The notes under the pieces: model-generated
What the model saw: the letters and a program-made list of their open reading frames with translations, nothing else
What the model was told of the DNA's origin: nothing
Databases searched by the model: none
Part shown: positions 50,400 to 60,015 of the stretch, in pieces
Position numbering within the stretch: position 1 is the stretch's first letter
Layout of the letters: every line of letters begins with the position of its first letter
Translations under genes and position numbers: made by a program
Source: Saccharopolyspora hirsuta
Lineage (GTDB): Bacteria > Actinomycetota > Actinomycetes > Mycobacteriales > Pseudonocardiaceae
DNA: 64,000 nucleotides
NCBI RefSeq assembly: GCF_008630535.1
Contig: NZ_VWPH01000010.1
Location: 1-64,000, forward strand
Direction: 5' to 3'

Positions 50400-50750
50400 T
50401 CACTGCTGTCGCGGCCGGTCGGCCTTGGGTTTGCCGGGCTGACCGGCCATCCCGTGCCGGGGCGGGTGCATCGGTTCGGGCGAGCCGCTGGGGTCCACCG
50501 GCGAACCGGCCGGGGTGTCCTCGGCCTCCACCGGCGCGGTGTCCTGCGCCCCGCCGGACGGCTGCGCGCCGGACTTCAGCTCGGCCAACCGGTTCTCCAG
50601 GATCTCGCACACCTGGACGCGGTCGTTGTGCGCTCGCTCGTGGTCGAGCAGCTGCTGGATCTCGTCGGCGTCGAGCGACCGGATGCGGTGCTGCAACGAA
50701 CCGACCGGGATGCTGTCGTAGTCGATGATGGGGAGTTCCCGCGGGGACAT
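50400..50750 (-). CDS. Small actinobacterial protein (DUF8129-like)
   Basis: The 116-residue product begins MSPRELPIIDYDSIPVGSLQ, then HRIRSLDADEIQQLLDHERA and RVQVCEILENRLAEL. This conserved domain occupies residues 5-60 in many actinomycete proteins and has no known function. The C-terminal half is Pro/Gly/Ser-rich and probably disordered. AGGAGGCGAG lies directly before the ATG. It is divergent from the LLM oxidoreductase gene, with 110 bp between starts. Confidence 0.75.
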   Translation of the reverse strand: MSPRELPIIDYDSIPVGSLQHRIRSLDADEIQQLLDHERAHNDRVQVCEILENRLAELKSGAQPSGGAQDTAPVEAEDTPAGSPVDPSGSPEPMHPPRHGMAGQPGKPKADRPRQQ

Positions 50751-50860
50751 CTCGCCTCCTGTTCGCGTTCGCCACCTCCCGGCATTCCCCGCGCGGCGCA
50801 AGAACATGCGGGCCGACGCGCCGACGGGCGAGCACCGGCGACGCGTGCCAGCCTGGGGGC

Positions 50861-51838
50861 ATGGTCCGATTCGGGTGCACGCTGATGACCGAGCAGTCCG
50901 GCCCCCGGGAGCTGGTGGCGCAGGCCGCGGCCGCCGAGCGGGCCGGGTTCGACTTCGAGGTGATCAGCGACCACTACTTCCCGTGGCTGGAGGAGCAGGG
51001 GCACGCGCCGTACGCCTGGAGCGTGCTCGGCGCGGTCACCCAGGTCACCGAGCGGGTCGAGCTGATGACCTACGTCACCGCGCCGATCATCCGCTACCAC
51101 CCGGCGGTGGTGGCGCAGAAGGCCGCCACGGTCGGCCTGCTCTCCGGCGACCGCTTCGTGCTGGGCGTCGGTTCCGGCGAGAACCTCAACGAGCACGTCG
51201 TCGGCCGCGGTTGGCCACCGGTCAACGTGCGGCACGAGATGCTCGTCGAGGCGCTGCACATCATCGGTGCGCTCTTCGACGGCGGTCACGTCGACTACAC
51301 CGGGCGGCACTACCGGGTCGACTCGGCGAAGCTGTGGGACCTGCCCGCGCGGCGCGTCCCGGTGGCCACCGCCGTTTCCGGTGCGCAGTCGGTCCGGCTG
51401 TTCGCCGAGCTGTCCGATGCGATGATCGCGGTCGAACCCAGCAGCCAGCTCTGCCAGGGCTGGGATTCGGCTGCGGGGAACGGGGATTCGCGCAAGATCG
51501 GGCAGCTGCCGATCGCCTGGTCGACCGACCGGGAGGCGGCCGTCGAGCGCGCCTGGCAGCAGTTCCGGTGGTTCGCCGGCGGCTGGAAGGTCAACTCCGA
51601 GCTGCCCGGCCCGGCGTCGTTCGCCGCGGCGACCCGGTTCGCGCGCACCGAGGACATCACGGCGTCGATCCCCTGCGGCCCGGAGGTCGCCCCGATCGTC
51701 GAAGCGGCGGCGAACTTCTGGAAGGCCGGGTTCACCGATCTCGCGGTCGTCCAGATCGACGTGGACGCGAACCGGCGGGGCTTCTTCGACTTCGCGCACC
51801 GCGAACTGCTCCCCGCGCTGCGCGAAGCCGCGCCCTGA
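50861..51838 (+). CDS. F420-dependent LLM oxidoreductase (Fgd-like)
   Basis: The 325-residue product is a TIM-barrel luciferase-like monooxygenase/F420 protein: VRFGCTLMTEQSGPRELV at the start, FEVISDHYFPWLEEQGHAP (near 30-48), a TYVTAPIIRYHPAVVAQKAA block (near 70) and GVGSGENLNEHVVG (near 103-116). This is the pattern of the F420-dependent glucose-6-phosphate dehydrogenase/TIGR03557 group. It should use F420 to oxidise or reduce an alcohol or sugar; the substrate is not certain. Confidence 0.87.
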   Translation: MVRFGCTLMTEQSGPRELVAQAAAAERAGFDFEVISDHYFPWLEEQGHAPYAWSVLGAVTQVTERVELMTYVTAPIIRYHPAVVAQKAATVGLLSGDRFVLGVGSGENLNEHVVGRGWPPVNVRHEMLVEALHIIGALFDGGHVDYTGRHYRVDSAKLWDLPARRVPVATAVSGAQSVRLFAELSDAMIAVEPSSQLCQGWDSAAGNGDSRKIGQLPIAWSTDREAAVERAWQQFRWFAGGWKVNSELPGPASFAAATRFARTEDITASIPCGPEVAPIVEAAANFWKAGFTDLAVVQIDVDANRRGFFDFAHRELLPALREAAP

Positions 51839-51845
51839 GCGCGGG

Positions 51846-52712
51846 TCAGACCTTCTCGGCCAGCACCGACAGCTCCACTTCGGACGCGATCGGCGGCCTC
51901 CCGGCGGGCTTGAGGTAGCGGGCGGCGAACTCCGGCGGGCCGACCTGCTCGACCTGCCGCCAGCCGTGCTCGGCGAGGAACCCGGCGACCTCCTCCGGCG
52001 CCCAGCCGAACTTCCACAACCCGCGCTTGACCACGTACTCCCGGTGCAGCGCTTCGGCACCTCGCACGGCCGTGCCGTCCAGGAAGTCCGCGCGCACGAA
52101 GGTGAACGCCAACCGGCTGCCGGTCCGCGCACCGGCCAGGAAGTCGAACGTCCGGCGCACCGCGGACTCCGTCAGGTACTGCGTCACGCCCTCCCAGACG
52201 AAGAACGGCCGCCGGTCGGCGGTGCAGCCGTGCGCCGCCAGCACCTCGCCGAGGTCCTCGGCCTCGAAGTCTACCGGCACCAGCCGGACGTGGTCGGGGA
52301 CCTTGCCGCAGAGCTTCTGCACGGCCGCGCGCTTGCGGGCGGTGTTCTTCGGCAGGTCGACCTCGTAGCAGGGCATCGCGGCCAGCTGCGGCAGCCGGTA
52401 GGCGCGGGTGTCCAGCCCCGCGCCGAGCAGGACCACCGCGTCGATGCCGTCGTCCGCGGCGGTGCGCAGCTGGTCGTCGATGTAGCGCTTGCGGCACAGC
52501 AGGCTCGACCACAACCCCGGGACCTTCTTCTCCGCCGCGCGGACCACCGCCCAGCGCACCGGCCGCAGTGCGCTCAGCCCGGCGACGACCTTCGCGCCGG
52601 GCGGCAGCATCCGGTGGGCGAGCTTGTCGCGGACCAGCGGGATCTCCTCGTGCTGGTCGATGGCGACGAGCGCCGTCGGCCCGACGGCGGTGCGAGCGGC
52701 CGCGTTGCCCAT
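51846..52712 (-). CDS. SAM-dependent methyltransferase (TIGR00027/PPM family)
   Basis: The 288-residue product belongs to the leucine-carboxyl-methyltransferase-like family common in mycobacteria and relatives. It has DAVVLLGAGLDTRAYRL (SAM motif I, near 92), CYEVDLPKNTARKRAAVQKL (near 117), LVPVDFEAED (near 148) and FVWEGVTQYLTE (near 173). These proteins methylate small molecules, often O-methylation of natural-product or lipid intermediates. It converges on the LLM gene with seven bases between stops. Confidence 0.85.
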   Translation of the reverse strand: MGNAAARTAVGPTALVAIDQHEEIPLVRDKLAHRMLPPGAKVVAGLSALRPVRWAVVRAAEKKVPGLWSSLLCRKRYIDDQLRTAADDGIDAVVLLGAGLDTRAYRLPQLAAMPCYEVDLPKNTARKRAAVQKLCGKVPDHVRLVPVDFEAEDLGEVLAAHGCTADRRPFFVWEGVTQYLTESAVRRTFDFLAGARTGSRLAFTFVRADFLDGTAVRGAEALHREYVVKRGLWKFGWAPEEVAGFLAEHGWRQVEQVGPPEFAARYLKPAGRPPIASEVELSVLAEKV

Positions 52713-53097
52713 GCTTGCGAGTCCTCCTCCACCAAGACCTCGCCGCAGCGGTCGATCGAGCGCACCGGGATGACCTGGAGTGCGCCGAACCGGGACGTCG
52801 CGGCGATCCCGGCGCTTCGAAACGCCGCCCTGCTACCGAGAGAACGTCCCCGGACCGGCGCCGATGTCGGGTGTGCGCACGTTCCGCGGCATGACAGGTC
52901 CTCCCAGAACAGCTTCCTCCGCCACGCCGACCAGGCTTCCCGGCACACCATCGACACCGCACCGGGCGCGATGCCGCCACCGTACCGCACGATCGCGGCC
53001 CGGCGAGTTCGTCTTCCGCCGAGCAGGCGAACGCCCCGGCAGGCGGTCGCGATGATCGTCATCGTGCCAACCGCCCGCCGGGGCGCGGTGCTTCGGG
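52713..53097. other. Intergenic region upstream of methyltransferase
   Basis: A 385-bp gap. A short minus-strand frame (52833-52892, 19 codons, MPRNVRTPDIGAGPGTFSR) has GGGAGG before its ATG, but is too short to call. No other structure was recognised. Confidence 0.4.
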
Positions 53098-53352
53098 TCA
53101 CGCGGTCCTGCGGGCGTTCGAACGCCCCACCAGGAACCACAGGATGCTGCCGAGGAACGGGGCCACGCACACGAAGATGATCCAGACGACCTTCATGCCG
53201 AATGTGTGCTCCGAACCGAGGACGCTGATCACCGCACCGATGACCAGCGCCGCGTAGGCCAGCAGCGGGATGGCGGCCAACAAGAGGAACATCCCGCTCT
53301 CGAATCCCCCGGTCTCGGCGGCGAGGGAGGCCTGCTGGACCAATGCGTGCAT
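53098..53352 (-). CDS. PLDc_N-type small membrane protein
   Basis: The 84-residue product has two hydrophobic helices (about residues 18-43 and 53-75). The second matches the phospholipase-D-nuclease N-terminal (PLDc_N) pattern: KVVWIIFVCVAPFLGSILWF followed by LVGR. Such stand-alone PLDc_N proteins are common in actinomycetes and lack the phosphodiesterase domain. AGGAGAG lies nine bases before the ATG. Confidence 0.75.
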   Translation of the reverse strand: MHALVQQASLAAETGGFESGMFLLLAAIPLLAYAALVIGAVISVLGSEHTFGMKVVWIIFVCVAPFLGSILWFLVGRSNARRTA

Positions 53353-53540
53353 CTTGCGCGCTCTCCTGTCCGCGCCCGCGGCGCGTGTCGTACCCGGTCG
53401 CGGTTCCTTCGCCCACGACCACCTTCGAGCACGAAGGTAGTGCCGCGCCGCGTACCCCCACATCATCCCCGGCACTGGTTCCCCGGTGGTCCGCGAGTCG
53501 TACTCCGGGTCGGCCCCCGGTCGTAGGCGGGTGCCGCGGC

Positions 53541-54413
53541 CTACCGCGCGATCAGGTCGCGCAGCGCCTTGACCACCTCCGACGGCGATTCCTCGGCCAT
53601 GAAGTGCCCGCAGGACACCGTGCGGTGGTCCAGATCGCTGGCCCACCCGCCCCAGAGCGCCTCGGCGTCGTACCCCAGCGCCGCGCCCCAGTCCTGCTGC
53701 AGCACGGTCACCGGCATCCGCAGCCGGTTCCCGGCTTCGCGGTCCTGCGCATCGTGCTCCACGTCGATGTGCGCCGACGCCCGGTAGTCCGCGACGATCG
53801 ACGGGATCGCCGCGCGGGAGGCCGCGAGGTAGGCCTCCCGCACCTCGGCGGGGATCGCGCCCGGGTCCTTGACCCAGATGTCCAGGAAGTGCCCGAAGAA
53901 CGCGTCCGCGCTACCCGCGATCAGCTGCTCGGGCAGGCCCGGCGGCTGGGCCATCAGGTAGAGGTGGAAGCCGACCGCCGCGGAGGTCCCGTGCAGCACG
54001 TCCCACATGTCCAGCGTGGGCAGGACGTCCAGAACCGCCAGGTGGCTGATCCGCTCCGGGTGGTCGAGTCCCGCCCGGATCGCCACCAGCGCGCCCCGGT
54101 CGTGCCCGGCGAGCGCGAAGCGCTCGTGGCCGAAGGCGCGGGCGAGGGCGACCACGTCGGCCGCCGCGGTGCGCTTGGCGTAGGTCGTGCCGTCGGTGTC
54201 CGCGGGCTTGTCGCTGTCTCCGTAGCCGCGCAGGTCGGGGACGATCACGGTGTGGTCTGCCGCCAGGTCGGCGGCCACGTGCCGCCACATCAGGTGGGTC
54301 TGCGGGAACCCGTGCAGCAGCACGACCGGGCTGCCGGAGCCGCCGACCGCCGCGTTGAGCGCCACCCCCTCCGCGACGGTGACCCGCTGGTAGTCGAAGC
54401 CGTTGATCCGCAC
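53541..54413 (-). CDS. Alpha/beta hydrolase (haloacetate dehalogenase/epoxide hydrolase-like)
   Basis: The 290-residue product has the HGFPQTHLMW oxyanion motif (near 34), PDLRGYGDSDKP (near 58), the nucleophile in AGHDRGALVA (Asp, near 103) and a C-terminal CGHFMAEESP (catalytic His, near 268). This is the fluoroacetate/haloacetate dehalogenase branch of epoxide hydrolases. The halide-binding pair His-Trp of true fluoroacetate dehalogenases reads GFHLYLM here, with Leu at the Trp position. Dehalogenation is thus doubtful and ester or epoxide hydrolysis is as likely. It is divergent from the large SARP-like regulator. Confidence 0.83.
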   Translation of the reverse strand: MRINGFDYQRVTVAEGVALNAAVGGSGSPVVLLHGFPQTHLMWRHVAADLAADHTVIVPDLRGYGDSDKPADTDGTTYAKRTAAADVVALARAFGHERFALAGHDRGALVAIRAGLDHPERISHLAVLDVLPTLDMWDVLHGTSAAVGFHLYLMAQPPGLPEQLIAGSADAFFGHFLDIWVKDPGAIPAEVREAYLAASRAAIPSIVADYRASAHIDVEHDAQDREAGNRLRMPVTVLQQDWGAALGYDAEALWGGWASDLDHRTVSCGHFMAEESPSEVVKALRDLIAR

Positions 54414-54538
54414 GTCGTCCTCCTCGATCCGGACCGCCTCCGCAGGCGGTCACCTCCCCGCAGCCTGCGCACCGCCGATCAGCAACCGATCAGCAGCCGC
54501 TGACCAGCACCTCCACCGGCGGATCGGGGCCGGTTGTC

Positions 54539-54544
54539 TAGGGT
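54539..54544 (+). promoter_or_regulatory. Candidate -10 element of SARP-like gene
   Basis: TAGGGT fits TANNNT, 24 bases before the first start codon. No clear -35. Confidence 0.3.
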
Positions 54545-54567
54545 TGGTGCGGAGGTGAGCCGTCGCA

Positions 54568-57500
54568 GTGGTGTGGTTCGGGGTGCTCGGCCCGGTGGTG
54601 GCCGAGGACGGCGGTCGCGCGGTCGACCTGCGCGGCCCGCGGCACCGCGCGGTGCTGGCCCGGCTGCTGGTCGCCCGGGGCCGCGTGGTCCCGGTCGGGA
54701 TGCTCGTCGACGACCTGTGGGACGACCCGCCCGCCGGTGCGGTGGGGGCGGTCCAGTCGTTCGTCGCGACGCTGCGCCGCGCGCTCGAACCCGACCGGCC
54801 GCCCCGGACCCCGGCGCGGCTGCTGGTCACCGAATCCCCCGGCTACGCACTGCGGGCCGACGCCGTGGACGCCTGGCGGTTCGAGGACGCGGTGGCCGAG
54901 TCCGGTGAGCTGCTGGCCAGCGGCCGGGCCGAGGCCGCCCTGGCCCGCGTCGAGGCGGCTTTGTCCGCGTGGCGCGGACCTGCCTACTCCGAGTTCGCCG
55001 AGCAGCACTGGGCCCGCGCGGAGGTGACCCGGCTCGACGAACTGCGGCTCCTCGCCGTGGAGCGGCGTGCCGAGGCCGCGCTCGCCCTCGGTCGCGCTCC
55101 CGATGTTGCCGCCGACATGCGTGCGCACGTCTCCGAGCACCCGTGGCGCGAGCACGCCTGGCACCTGCTGGCCGTCGCCCTGTACCAGGCGGGCCGCCAG
55201 CGCGATGCGCTCGAAGCGCTGCGCACCGCCAGGACCGCGCTGGTCACCGAACTCGGCGTGGATCCGGGCCCGGAGCTGCGCAAGCTCGAAACCGACATCC
55301 TCGCCCAAGCCCCGCAGCTCAGCACCGCGCTCCCCGCCGCGCCGGTGCTCGAACCGGCACCGGTGGTCGTCGAGCAGCGCTTGGTCGGACGTGCGCGGGA
55401 GCTCGGCCAGCTGACCTCTGCCGCGTCCGAAGCCGTCGAGCGGCGCGGCCTGCGCCTGGCGCTGGTCGCCGGGGAGCCGGGTGCGGGCAAGACCGCCCTG
55501 GTCGAAGCCCTGCTCCGGGAACCAACCGTCGCCGGGTGGACCACCGCGTGGGGTCGCAACCCCGAGCACGAGGGCGCACCGGCCACCTGGCCGTGGATCC
55601 AACTGCTCGACGGTCTCGCGGCGTCCTCGCAGGTGCCCGCCCCTGAGTTGTTCGCCGGGGCCGACGACGCCGTCGCGGCCCGCTTCCACGCCCGGCGCAG
55701 CGTGGTGTCCTACATCGCCGCGGTCGCGGCCGAGCGGCCGGTGCTGCTGGTCCTCGACGACCTGCACCGCGCCGACGAGGAAACGCTGGCCCAGCTCACG
55801 GCGCTGATCACCGAGCCCGTGGACCAGCCGGTGCTGGTGGTGGGGACCTACCGCAGCACGGAGCTCTCCCCCGGTCTCGCCGAGGTGCTGGGGCGCAGCG
55901 CCGGGTCCGAGCCCGCCCGGATCTACCTCGGCGGCCTGTCCCGGCAGGCCGTGGGCGAGCTCGCCCGCGCCACCGCGCAGCGCAGCGTCCCCGCGGAGGT
56001 CGCGCGGGTCATCCACGACCGCAGCGGCGGCAACCCGTTCTTCGCGCGGGAGCTGGCCAGGCTGTTCGACACCGACGGGGACGCCGCGCTGCACGCGGTG
56101 CCCGCCGGGGTCCGCGACGTCGTGCGGCACCGCCTCAACGCGCTGCCCGGCACCGCCCGCGCGGTCCTGCGGCAGGCCGCGGTCATCGGCGACGAGGTCG
56201 ACATCGACCTGCTGGTCGCGCTGTCCGGTGACGAGGAACTCGTGCTGGACGCCGTCGATTCCGCCGTGCTCCTGGGGTTCCTGGTCGAGACCGGCGCCGA
56301 GCAGCTCCGGTTCGCGCACGCCCTGGTCCGCGACACGGTCCACGACGAGGTGTCGGGGCCGCGGCGGAGCCGCTGGCACGCCAAGGTCGCGGAGACCCTC
56401 GAACGCATCCGCCCCGAGGACGTCGAGGCGATCGCCCACCACTTCCTCCTCGCCGGGAGCACCGCGACGGCGGCCGGGGCAGCGCACTACGCGGCGCTGG
56501 CGGCCCGGCGGGCGGAACGCCGCTTCGCGCCGCACGAAGCCGCCCGGCTGTGGGAGGCGGCGCTCGCCGCCCACGACCGGTCCGGGGCGGACGAGCCGCG
56601 GACCAGGCTCGACCTGGTCATGGGCCGGGTGCGAGCGCTGGCCATCACCGGCGACCTGACCGCGGCGCGGACGCACCGGGCCGAGGCGATCACCGCGGCG
56701 GAGTCGCTGGGCGATGCCGCGTCGACGGCGCGGGTGATCGGGGCGTTCGACGTGCCGGGGATCTGGACGACGAACGACGACCCGGCGATGTCGGCGCAGG
56801 TGGTGGCGGTGACCGAGCGAACCCTCGCCGCCGTCCCCGAGCACCGCACCGCGGAGCGGGCGCGCCTGCTCGCCACGCTGGCGATGGAGCTGCGCGGCAC
56901 CGGCTCGGGCCGCGGGCGCGAGGCCGCCGCCGAAGCGGTGTCCCTGGCCCGCGCGCTGCCCGATCCCGAACTCCTCGCCTTCGCCCTCAACGGCCAGTTC
57001 ATGCACACCTGCGACCGGCCCGGCCGCGCCCCGGACCGCGCGCGGATCGGCCGCGAGCTGGTCGACCTGGCCACCAGGAGCGAGCTCGTGACCTTCGCGG
57101 TGCTCGGCCACCTGGTCCTGGTCCAGGCGCACTCGGCGCTGGCCGAGTTCGACGTGGCCGACGAGCACGCCGCTGCCGCCGACGAACTCGGCGAACGCCA
57201 CGAACTCCCCCTCGTCGCCGTGTTCACCAGGTGGTACGAAGCGGTCCGCGAAGCCGCCACCGGCTGCACCGCCGAGGCCGAAGCCGCCTACCGAACCGCT
57301 GCCGCACGCCTGACCGGCACCGGGATGCACGGCGTCGAACGCGGCACGCTTCCGCTCGCCCTGCTGTGCCTGCGAATCCAGGACGACCAACCGACCACAG
57401 TGGACCTGGCCGACGACTGGGGGCCGTTCCTGCCCTGGGTGCGTCCGCTCGCCCTGCTCGACGCGGGGGACCGCGGTGCTGCTGCGGCCGCAGCGCAGGA

Positions 57501-57795
57501 GATCCCGCCATCGCCACCGGACCTCCTCCACGAGACCCGCCTCTGCCTCACCGCCGCCGCGGCCGTCCGCCTGGCCGACCGGCCTCTGCTGGAACGGACC
57601 TACGCAGCGCTGAAACCGGCCGAATCCGAACTGGCGGGCGCAGGCAGCGGCCTGCTCACCGCAGGCCCCGTCGCACAGCACCTCGAAGCGCTGGCCACCA
57701 CGTTGGGGAAAACCGGAGCAGCACGACGGCATCGGGATCGCGCAGCGCAGATCAGGCAGAAAGCCCGGAGCACGGCATCCCGCGGCAAGGCATGA
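54568..57795 (+). CDS. SARP-family transcriptional regulator with ATPase and helical repeats (AfsR-like)
   Basis: The 1075-residue product starts with the OmpR-type winged helix of SARP proteins (FGVLGPVVAEDGGRAVDLRG, residues about 4-95). A BTAD helical domain follows to about 245 (YSEFAEQHWARAEVTRLDEL, HPWREHAWHLLAVALYQAGR). Next is an NTPase (VAGEPGAGKTALVEALL P-loop near 300; VLLVLDDLHRADE Walker B near 393) and a long helical repeat region to the end. This is the layout of AfsR-type pathway regulators of secondary metabolism. GGAGGTGA lies upstream of two adjacent GTG codons. It neighbours a DUF574 methyltransferase. Confidence 0.88.
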   Translation: MVWFGVLGPVVAEDGGRAVDLRGPRHRAVLARLLVARGRVVPVGMLVDDLWDDPPAGAVGAVQSFVATLRRALEPDRPPRTPARLLVTESPGYALRADAVDAWRFEDAVAESGELLASGRAEAALARVEAALSAWRGPAYSEFAEQHWARAEVTRLDELRLLAVERRAEAALALGRAPDVAADMRAHVSEHPWREHAWHLLAVALYQAGRQRDALEALRTARTALVTELGVDPGPELRKLETDILAQAPQLSTALPAAPVLEPAPVVVEQRLVGRARELGQLTSAASEAVERRGLRLALVAGEPGAGKTALVEALLREPTVAGWTTAWGRNPEHEGAPATWPWIQLLDGLAASSQVPAPELFAGADDAVAARFHARRSVVSYIAAVAAERPVLLVLDDLHRADEETLAQLTALITEPVDQPVLVVGTYRSTELSPGLAEVLGRSAGSEPARIYLGGLSRQAVGELARATAQRSVPAEVARVIHDRSGGNPFFARELARLFDTDGDAALHAVPAGVRDVVRHRLNALPGTARAVLRQAAVIGDEVDIDLLVALSGDEELVLDAVDSAVLLGFLVETGAEQLRFAHALVRDTVHDEVSGPRRSRWHAKVAETLERIRPEDVEAIAHHFLLAGSTATAAGAAHYAALAARRAERRFAPHEAARLWEAALAAHDRSGADEPRTRLDLVMGRVRALAITGDLTAARTHRAEAITAAESLGDAASTARVIGAFDVPGIWTTNDDPAMSAQVVAVTERTLAAVPEHRTAERARLLATLAMELRGTGSGRGREAAAEAVSLARALPDPELLAFALNGQFMHTCDRPGRAPDRARIGRELVDLATRSELVTFAVLGHLVLVQAHSALAEFDVADEHAAAADELGERHELPLVAVFTRWYEAVREAATGCTAEAEAAYRTAAARLTGTGMHGVERGTLPLALLCLRIQDDQPTTVDLADDWGPFLPWVRPLALLDAGDRGAAAAAAQEIPPSPPDLLHETRLCLTAAAAVRLADRPLLERTYAALKPAESELAGAGSGLLTAGPVAQHLEALATTLGKTGAARRHRDRAAQIRQKARSTASRGKA

Positions 57796-57941
57796 CGGTG
57801 GTCGCGCCCGTTCGTTCGGCCACCACCCGAAGCGGCGCCAAGCGCACCGGTCCACTCTCGACCGGTCGTCGCCGGGTTCTGGCGTTCCGGCGGCGAGTCG
57901 GGTGGAATGTCGGGCAGACCGGTCCGCGGAGGGAGACTTCG

Positions 57942-58748
57942 GTGAGCGAGAACATGGTGCCCCCGGAAGGTGTGAACGTCACGAAGCCGAACTCGGCGCG
58001 CATGTACGACTTCCTGCTGGGTGGTTCGCACAACTTCGAAGTGGACCGCAGGGCGGCCGAGGACATGCAGCAGATCTTCCCGGACGCGGCGTTCTACGCG
58101 CGCTCCAACCGGGCGTTCCTGGGGCGCGTCGTGCGCTACTTGATCGATGCCGGGATCGAGCAGTTCCTCGACCTGGGCTCCGGCATCCCGACCGTCGGCA
58201 ACGTCCACGAGATCGCCCTCGAACGCAGGCCGGGAGCTCGGGTCGCCTACGTCGACCACGAGCCGGTCGCGGTGCGCCACGCGCGGCACGTGATCGGCGA
58301 CGACGAGGACCGGGTCACGATCACCGAGGCGGACATCCGGCGGCCCGACGAGGTCCTGGACGCCCCCGGGGTGCGCGACCTGCTGGACTTCTCCCGCCCC
58401 GTCGCCGTGCTCGCGGTCGGGGTGCTGCCGTTCGTCCCCGGCGACGAGGCGGCCGCGGTCATGGCGCAGTACCGCGACCGCACGGCCCCGGGCAGCTACG
58501 CCGCCGTCAGCCACCTCTCCCGCATCGGCATGACCGAGGAGCAGATGGCGGCCGGGCTGGAGATCATGCGGCGCACCCCGACCCCGGAGCAGCCGCGCAC
58601 CCCGGAGGAGGTGCGCGACCTGCTGCCCGGCTACACCATCGTCGAGCCCGGGGTCGTCCCGGTCCCGCAGTGGCGCCCGGACCGGGAACCGACCGAGGAC
58701 GAGATCAGCCGCAGCAACTGCTACGGCGCCGTCGGCCACCGCGCCTGA
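57942..58748 (+). CDS. DUF574-type SAM-dependent methyltransferase (Methyltransf_19)
   Basis: The 268-residue product has the signature of this actinobacterial family: NVTKPNSARMYDFLLGGSHN (near 12-31), AAEDMQQIFPDAAFYARSNR (near 40), FLDLGSGIPTVGNVHE (SAM motif, near 77-92), VAYVDHEPVAV (near 105) and a C-terminal WRPD. The family is unusually abundant in actinomycetes; its substrates are unknown. GGAGGGAGA lies about seven bases before the GTG. Confidence 0.85.
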   Translation: MSENMVPPEGVNVTKPNSARMYDFLLGGSHNFEVDRRAAEDMQQIFPDAAFYARSNRAFLGRVVRYLIDAGIEQFLDLGSGIPTVGNVHEIALERRPGARVAYVDHEPVAVRHARHVIGDDEDRVTITEADIRRPDEVLDAPGVRDLLDFSRPVAVLAVGVLPFVPGDEAAAVMAQYRDRTAPGSYAAVSHLSRIGMTEEQMAAGLEIMRRTPTPEQPRTPEEVRDLLPGYTIVEPGVVPVPQWRPDREPTEDEISRSNCYGAVGHRA

Positions 58749-58776
58749 CCGGCACCGCAGCACAGGGGCTGGCCGC

Positions 58777-59385
58777 TCAGAGCACGGATACGACCTCGTC
58801 GTAGTCGAGGCGGGGCAGGCGTTCGCGCCACGGGTCCGGGCCCGGTTTGCCCGCGTTGATCAGCAGGACGGTGTGCCGGGTGCCGTCGGGGAAGAACTCC
58901 GCGTCCACTCCGGCCGAGTCGTAGCCGAGCATCGGACCGGCCGCGAGCCCCGCCGCCCGGATCGCCAGGATCAGGTACCCGGCCTGCAGGATCGCGTTGT
59001 AGTCGGCGGACCGGGCGCGCACCTCGGGGTCCGCGAACATCTCCCGCAGCTGCGGCGCGTGCGGCAGCAGCCGGGGCAGGTGCGCGTCGAAGCGGTGGTC
59101 GGCCGACACCAGCAGCGTGATCGGCGCCGACGCGGTCTTGGCGCGGTTGCCCTCCGCCAGCAGCGGCAGCAACCTCGCCCTGGCCCCGGCTCCGCGCAGC
59201 GCGGTGATCCGCAGCGGCTGGGTGTTCGCCGACGTCGGCGCCCAGCGCATCAGGTCGTGGATGGCGCGCAGCTGGTCGTCGGTCACCGGCTCGTCGCTGA
59301 AGCTGTTGGCGGTGCGGGCCTCCCGGAACAGCAGGTCCTGCGCCTCCCGCGAGAGCACCAGGTCCGCGGTCTCGGTGGTGGTCAT
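58777..59385 (-). CDS. Nitroreductase-family FMN oxidoreductase (RutE/HadB-like)
   Basis: The 202-residue product has the nitroreductase fold of the malonic-semialdehyde-reductase RutE group: FREARTANSFSDEPVTDDQL (near 20-38), RWAPTSANTQPLRITAL (FMN-binding, near 47-63), NRAKTASAPITLLVSAD (near 80) and the helix YNAILQAGYLILAIRAAGL (near 128). It reduces a small carbonyl, nitro or quinone compound with NAD(P)H; no rut operon is adjacent. It lies on the same strand as the secreted protein gene, 76 bp downstream of it. Confidence 0.85.
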   Translation of the reverse strand: MTTTETADLVLSREAQDLLFREARTANSFSDEPVTDDQLRAIHDLMRWAPTSANTQPLRITALRGAGARARLLPLLAEGNRAKTASAPITLLVSADHRFDAHLPRLLPHAPQLREMFADPEVRARSADYNAILQAGYLILAIRAAGLAAGPMLGYDSAGVDAEFFPDGTRHTVLLINAGKPGPDPWRERLPRLDYDEVVSVL

Positions 59386-59461
59386 CGGTTCTCCCGTCCC
59401 GAGTGGGGTGTCCGCTGCGGTGACCCGGGGGTTTCCGGGCCACCGCGGCGGTTTCGACGGC

Positions 59462-59770
59462 TCAGGGCAGCAGCCCGAGCACCGGGTCGATCGCGTCGTC
59501 CAGCATCGCCTTGTGGATGCGGATGTTCTCCTGCGGGCTGGTCAGCAGGCTCTCCACCTCCCAGGTCGGGCGCGACAGGTGGTACTCCTCCAGGTGGTGC
59601 ACCAGCACCCCCGCGGAGGTCTGCACCGCGCCGAGCACGCCACCGGTGGCCGGTTCGGGCGCCGACTCGTGGGCCGACGCGGTGCCGACCCCGATGCCGC
59701 ACATCGCACCGGTCACGGCCAGGGTCGCGGCGGCGCGCAGGCAGCGCCGCTTGGTCTTCTCGTTGCGCAC
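59462..59770 (-). CDS. Small secreted protein, 102 residues
   Basis: The product begins MRNEKTKRRCLRAAATLAVT and continues GAMCGIGVGTASA, a Sec signal peptide with likely cleavage after residue 33 (TASA-HE). The mature part of about 70 residues contains VHHLEEYHLSRPTWEVESLL and ENIRIHKAMLDDAID, probably helical, with no Cys. I do not recognise the family. AAAGGAAA lies upstream of the GTG. Exported-protein status is well supported; function unknown. Confidence 0.65.
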   Translation of the reverse strand: MRNEKTKRRCLRAAATLAVTGAMCGIGVGTASAHESAPEPATGGVLGAVQTSAGVLVHHLEEYHLSRPTWEVESLLTSPQENIRIHKAMLDDAIDPVLGLLP

Positions 59771-60015
59771 GAGGTGGTTTCCTTTCAGGTGTGGGCGAAT
59801 CCGGTTCCGGCGGGACGCCCCGCCCGGACCTCCGCGCCGGCCGCCGTGCTCGGGCACCGCCGATCTCGCCGACGCGGCGTGGAGTAGATCAGCCCGGCGG
59901 GCACCGGCCGGTGAACCCGGTGTTCCGCGCGGGAAAAGTGCCCCTCCGCGCGTAACGAACGATCGCGTGAGCACACCGTAACCGCTGGTTCACACTCGGG
60001 ATCCGACCGGCGACG

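Noticed and set aside
52833..52892. 19-codon minus-strand frame with GGGAGG upstream
   Set aside because: Too short, no homology and no tie to a function; noted in the gap entry only.
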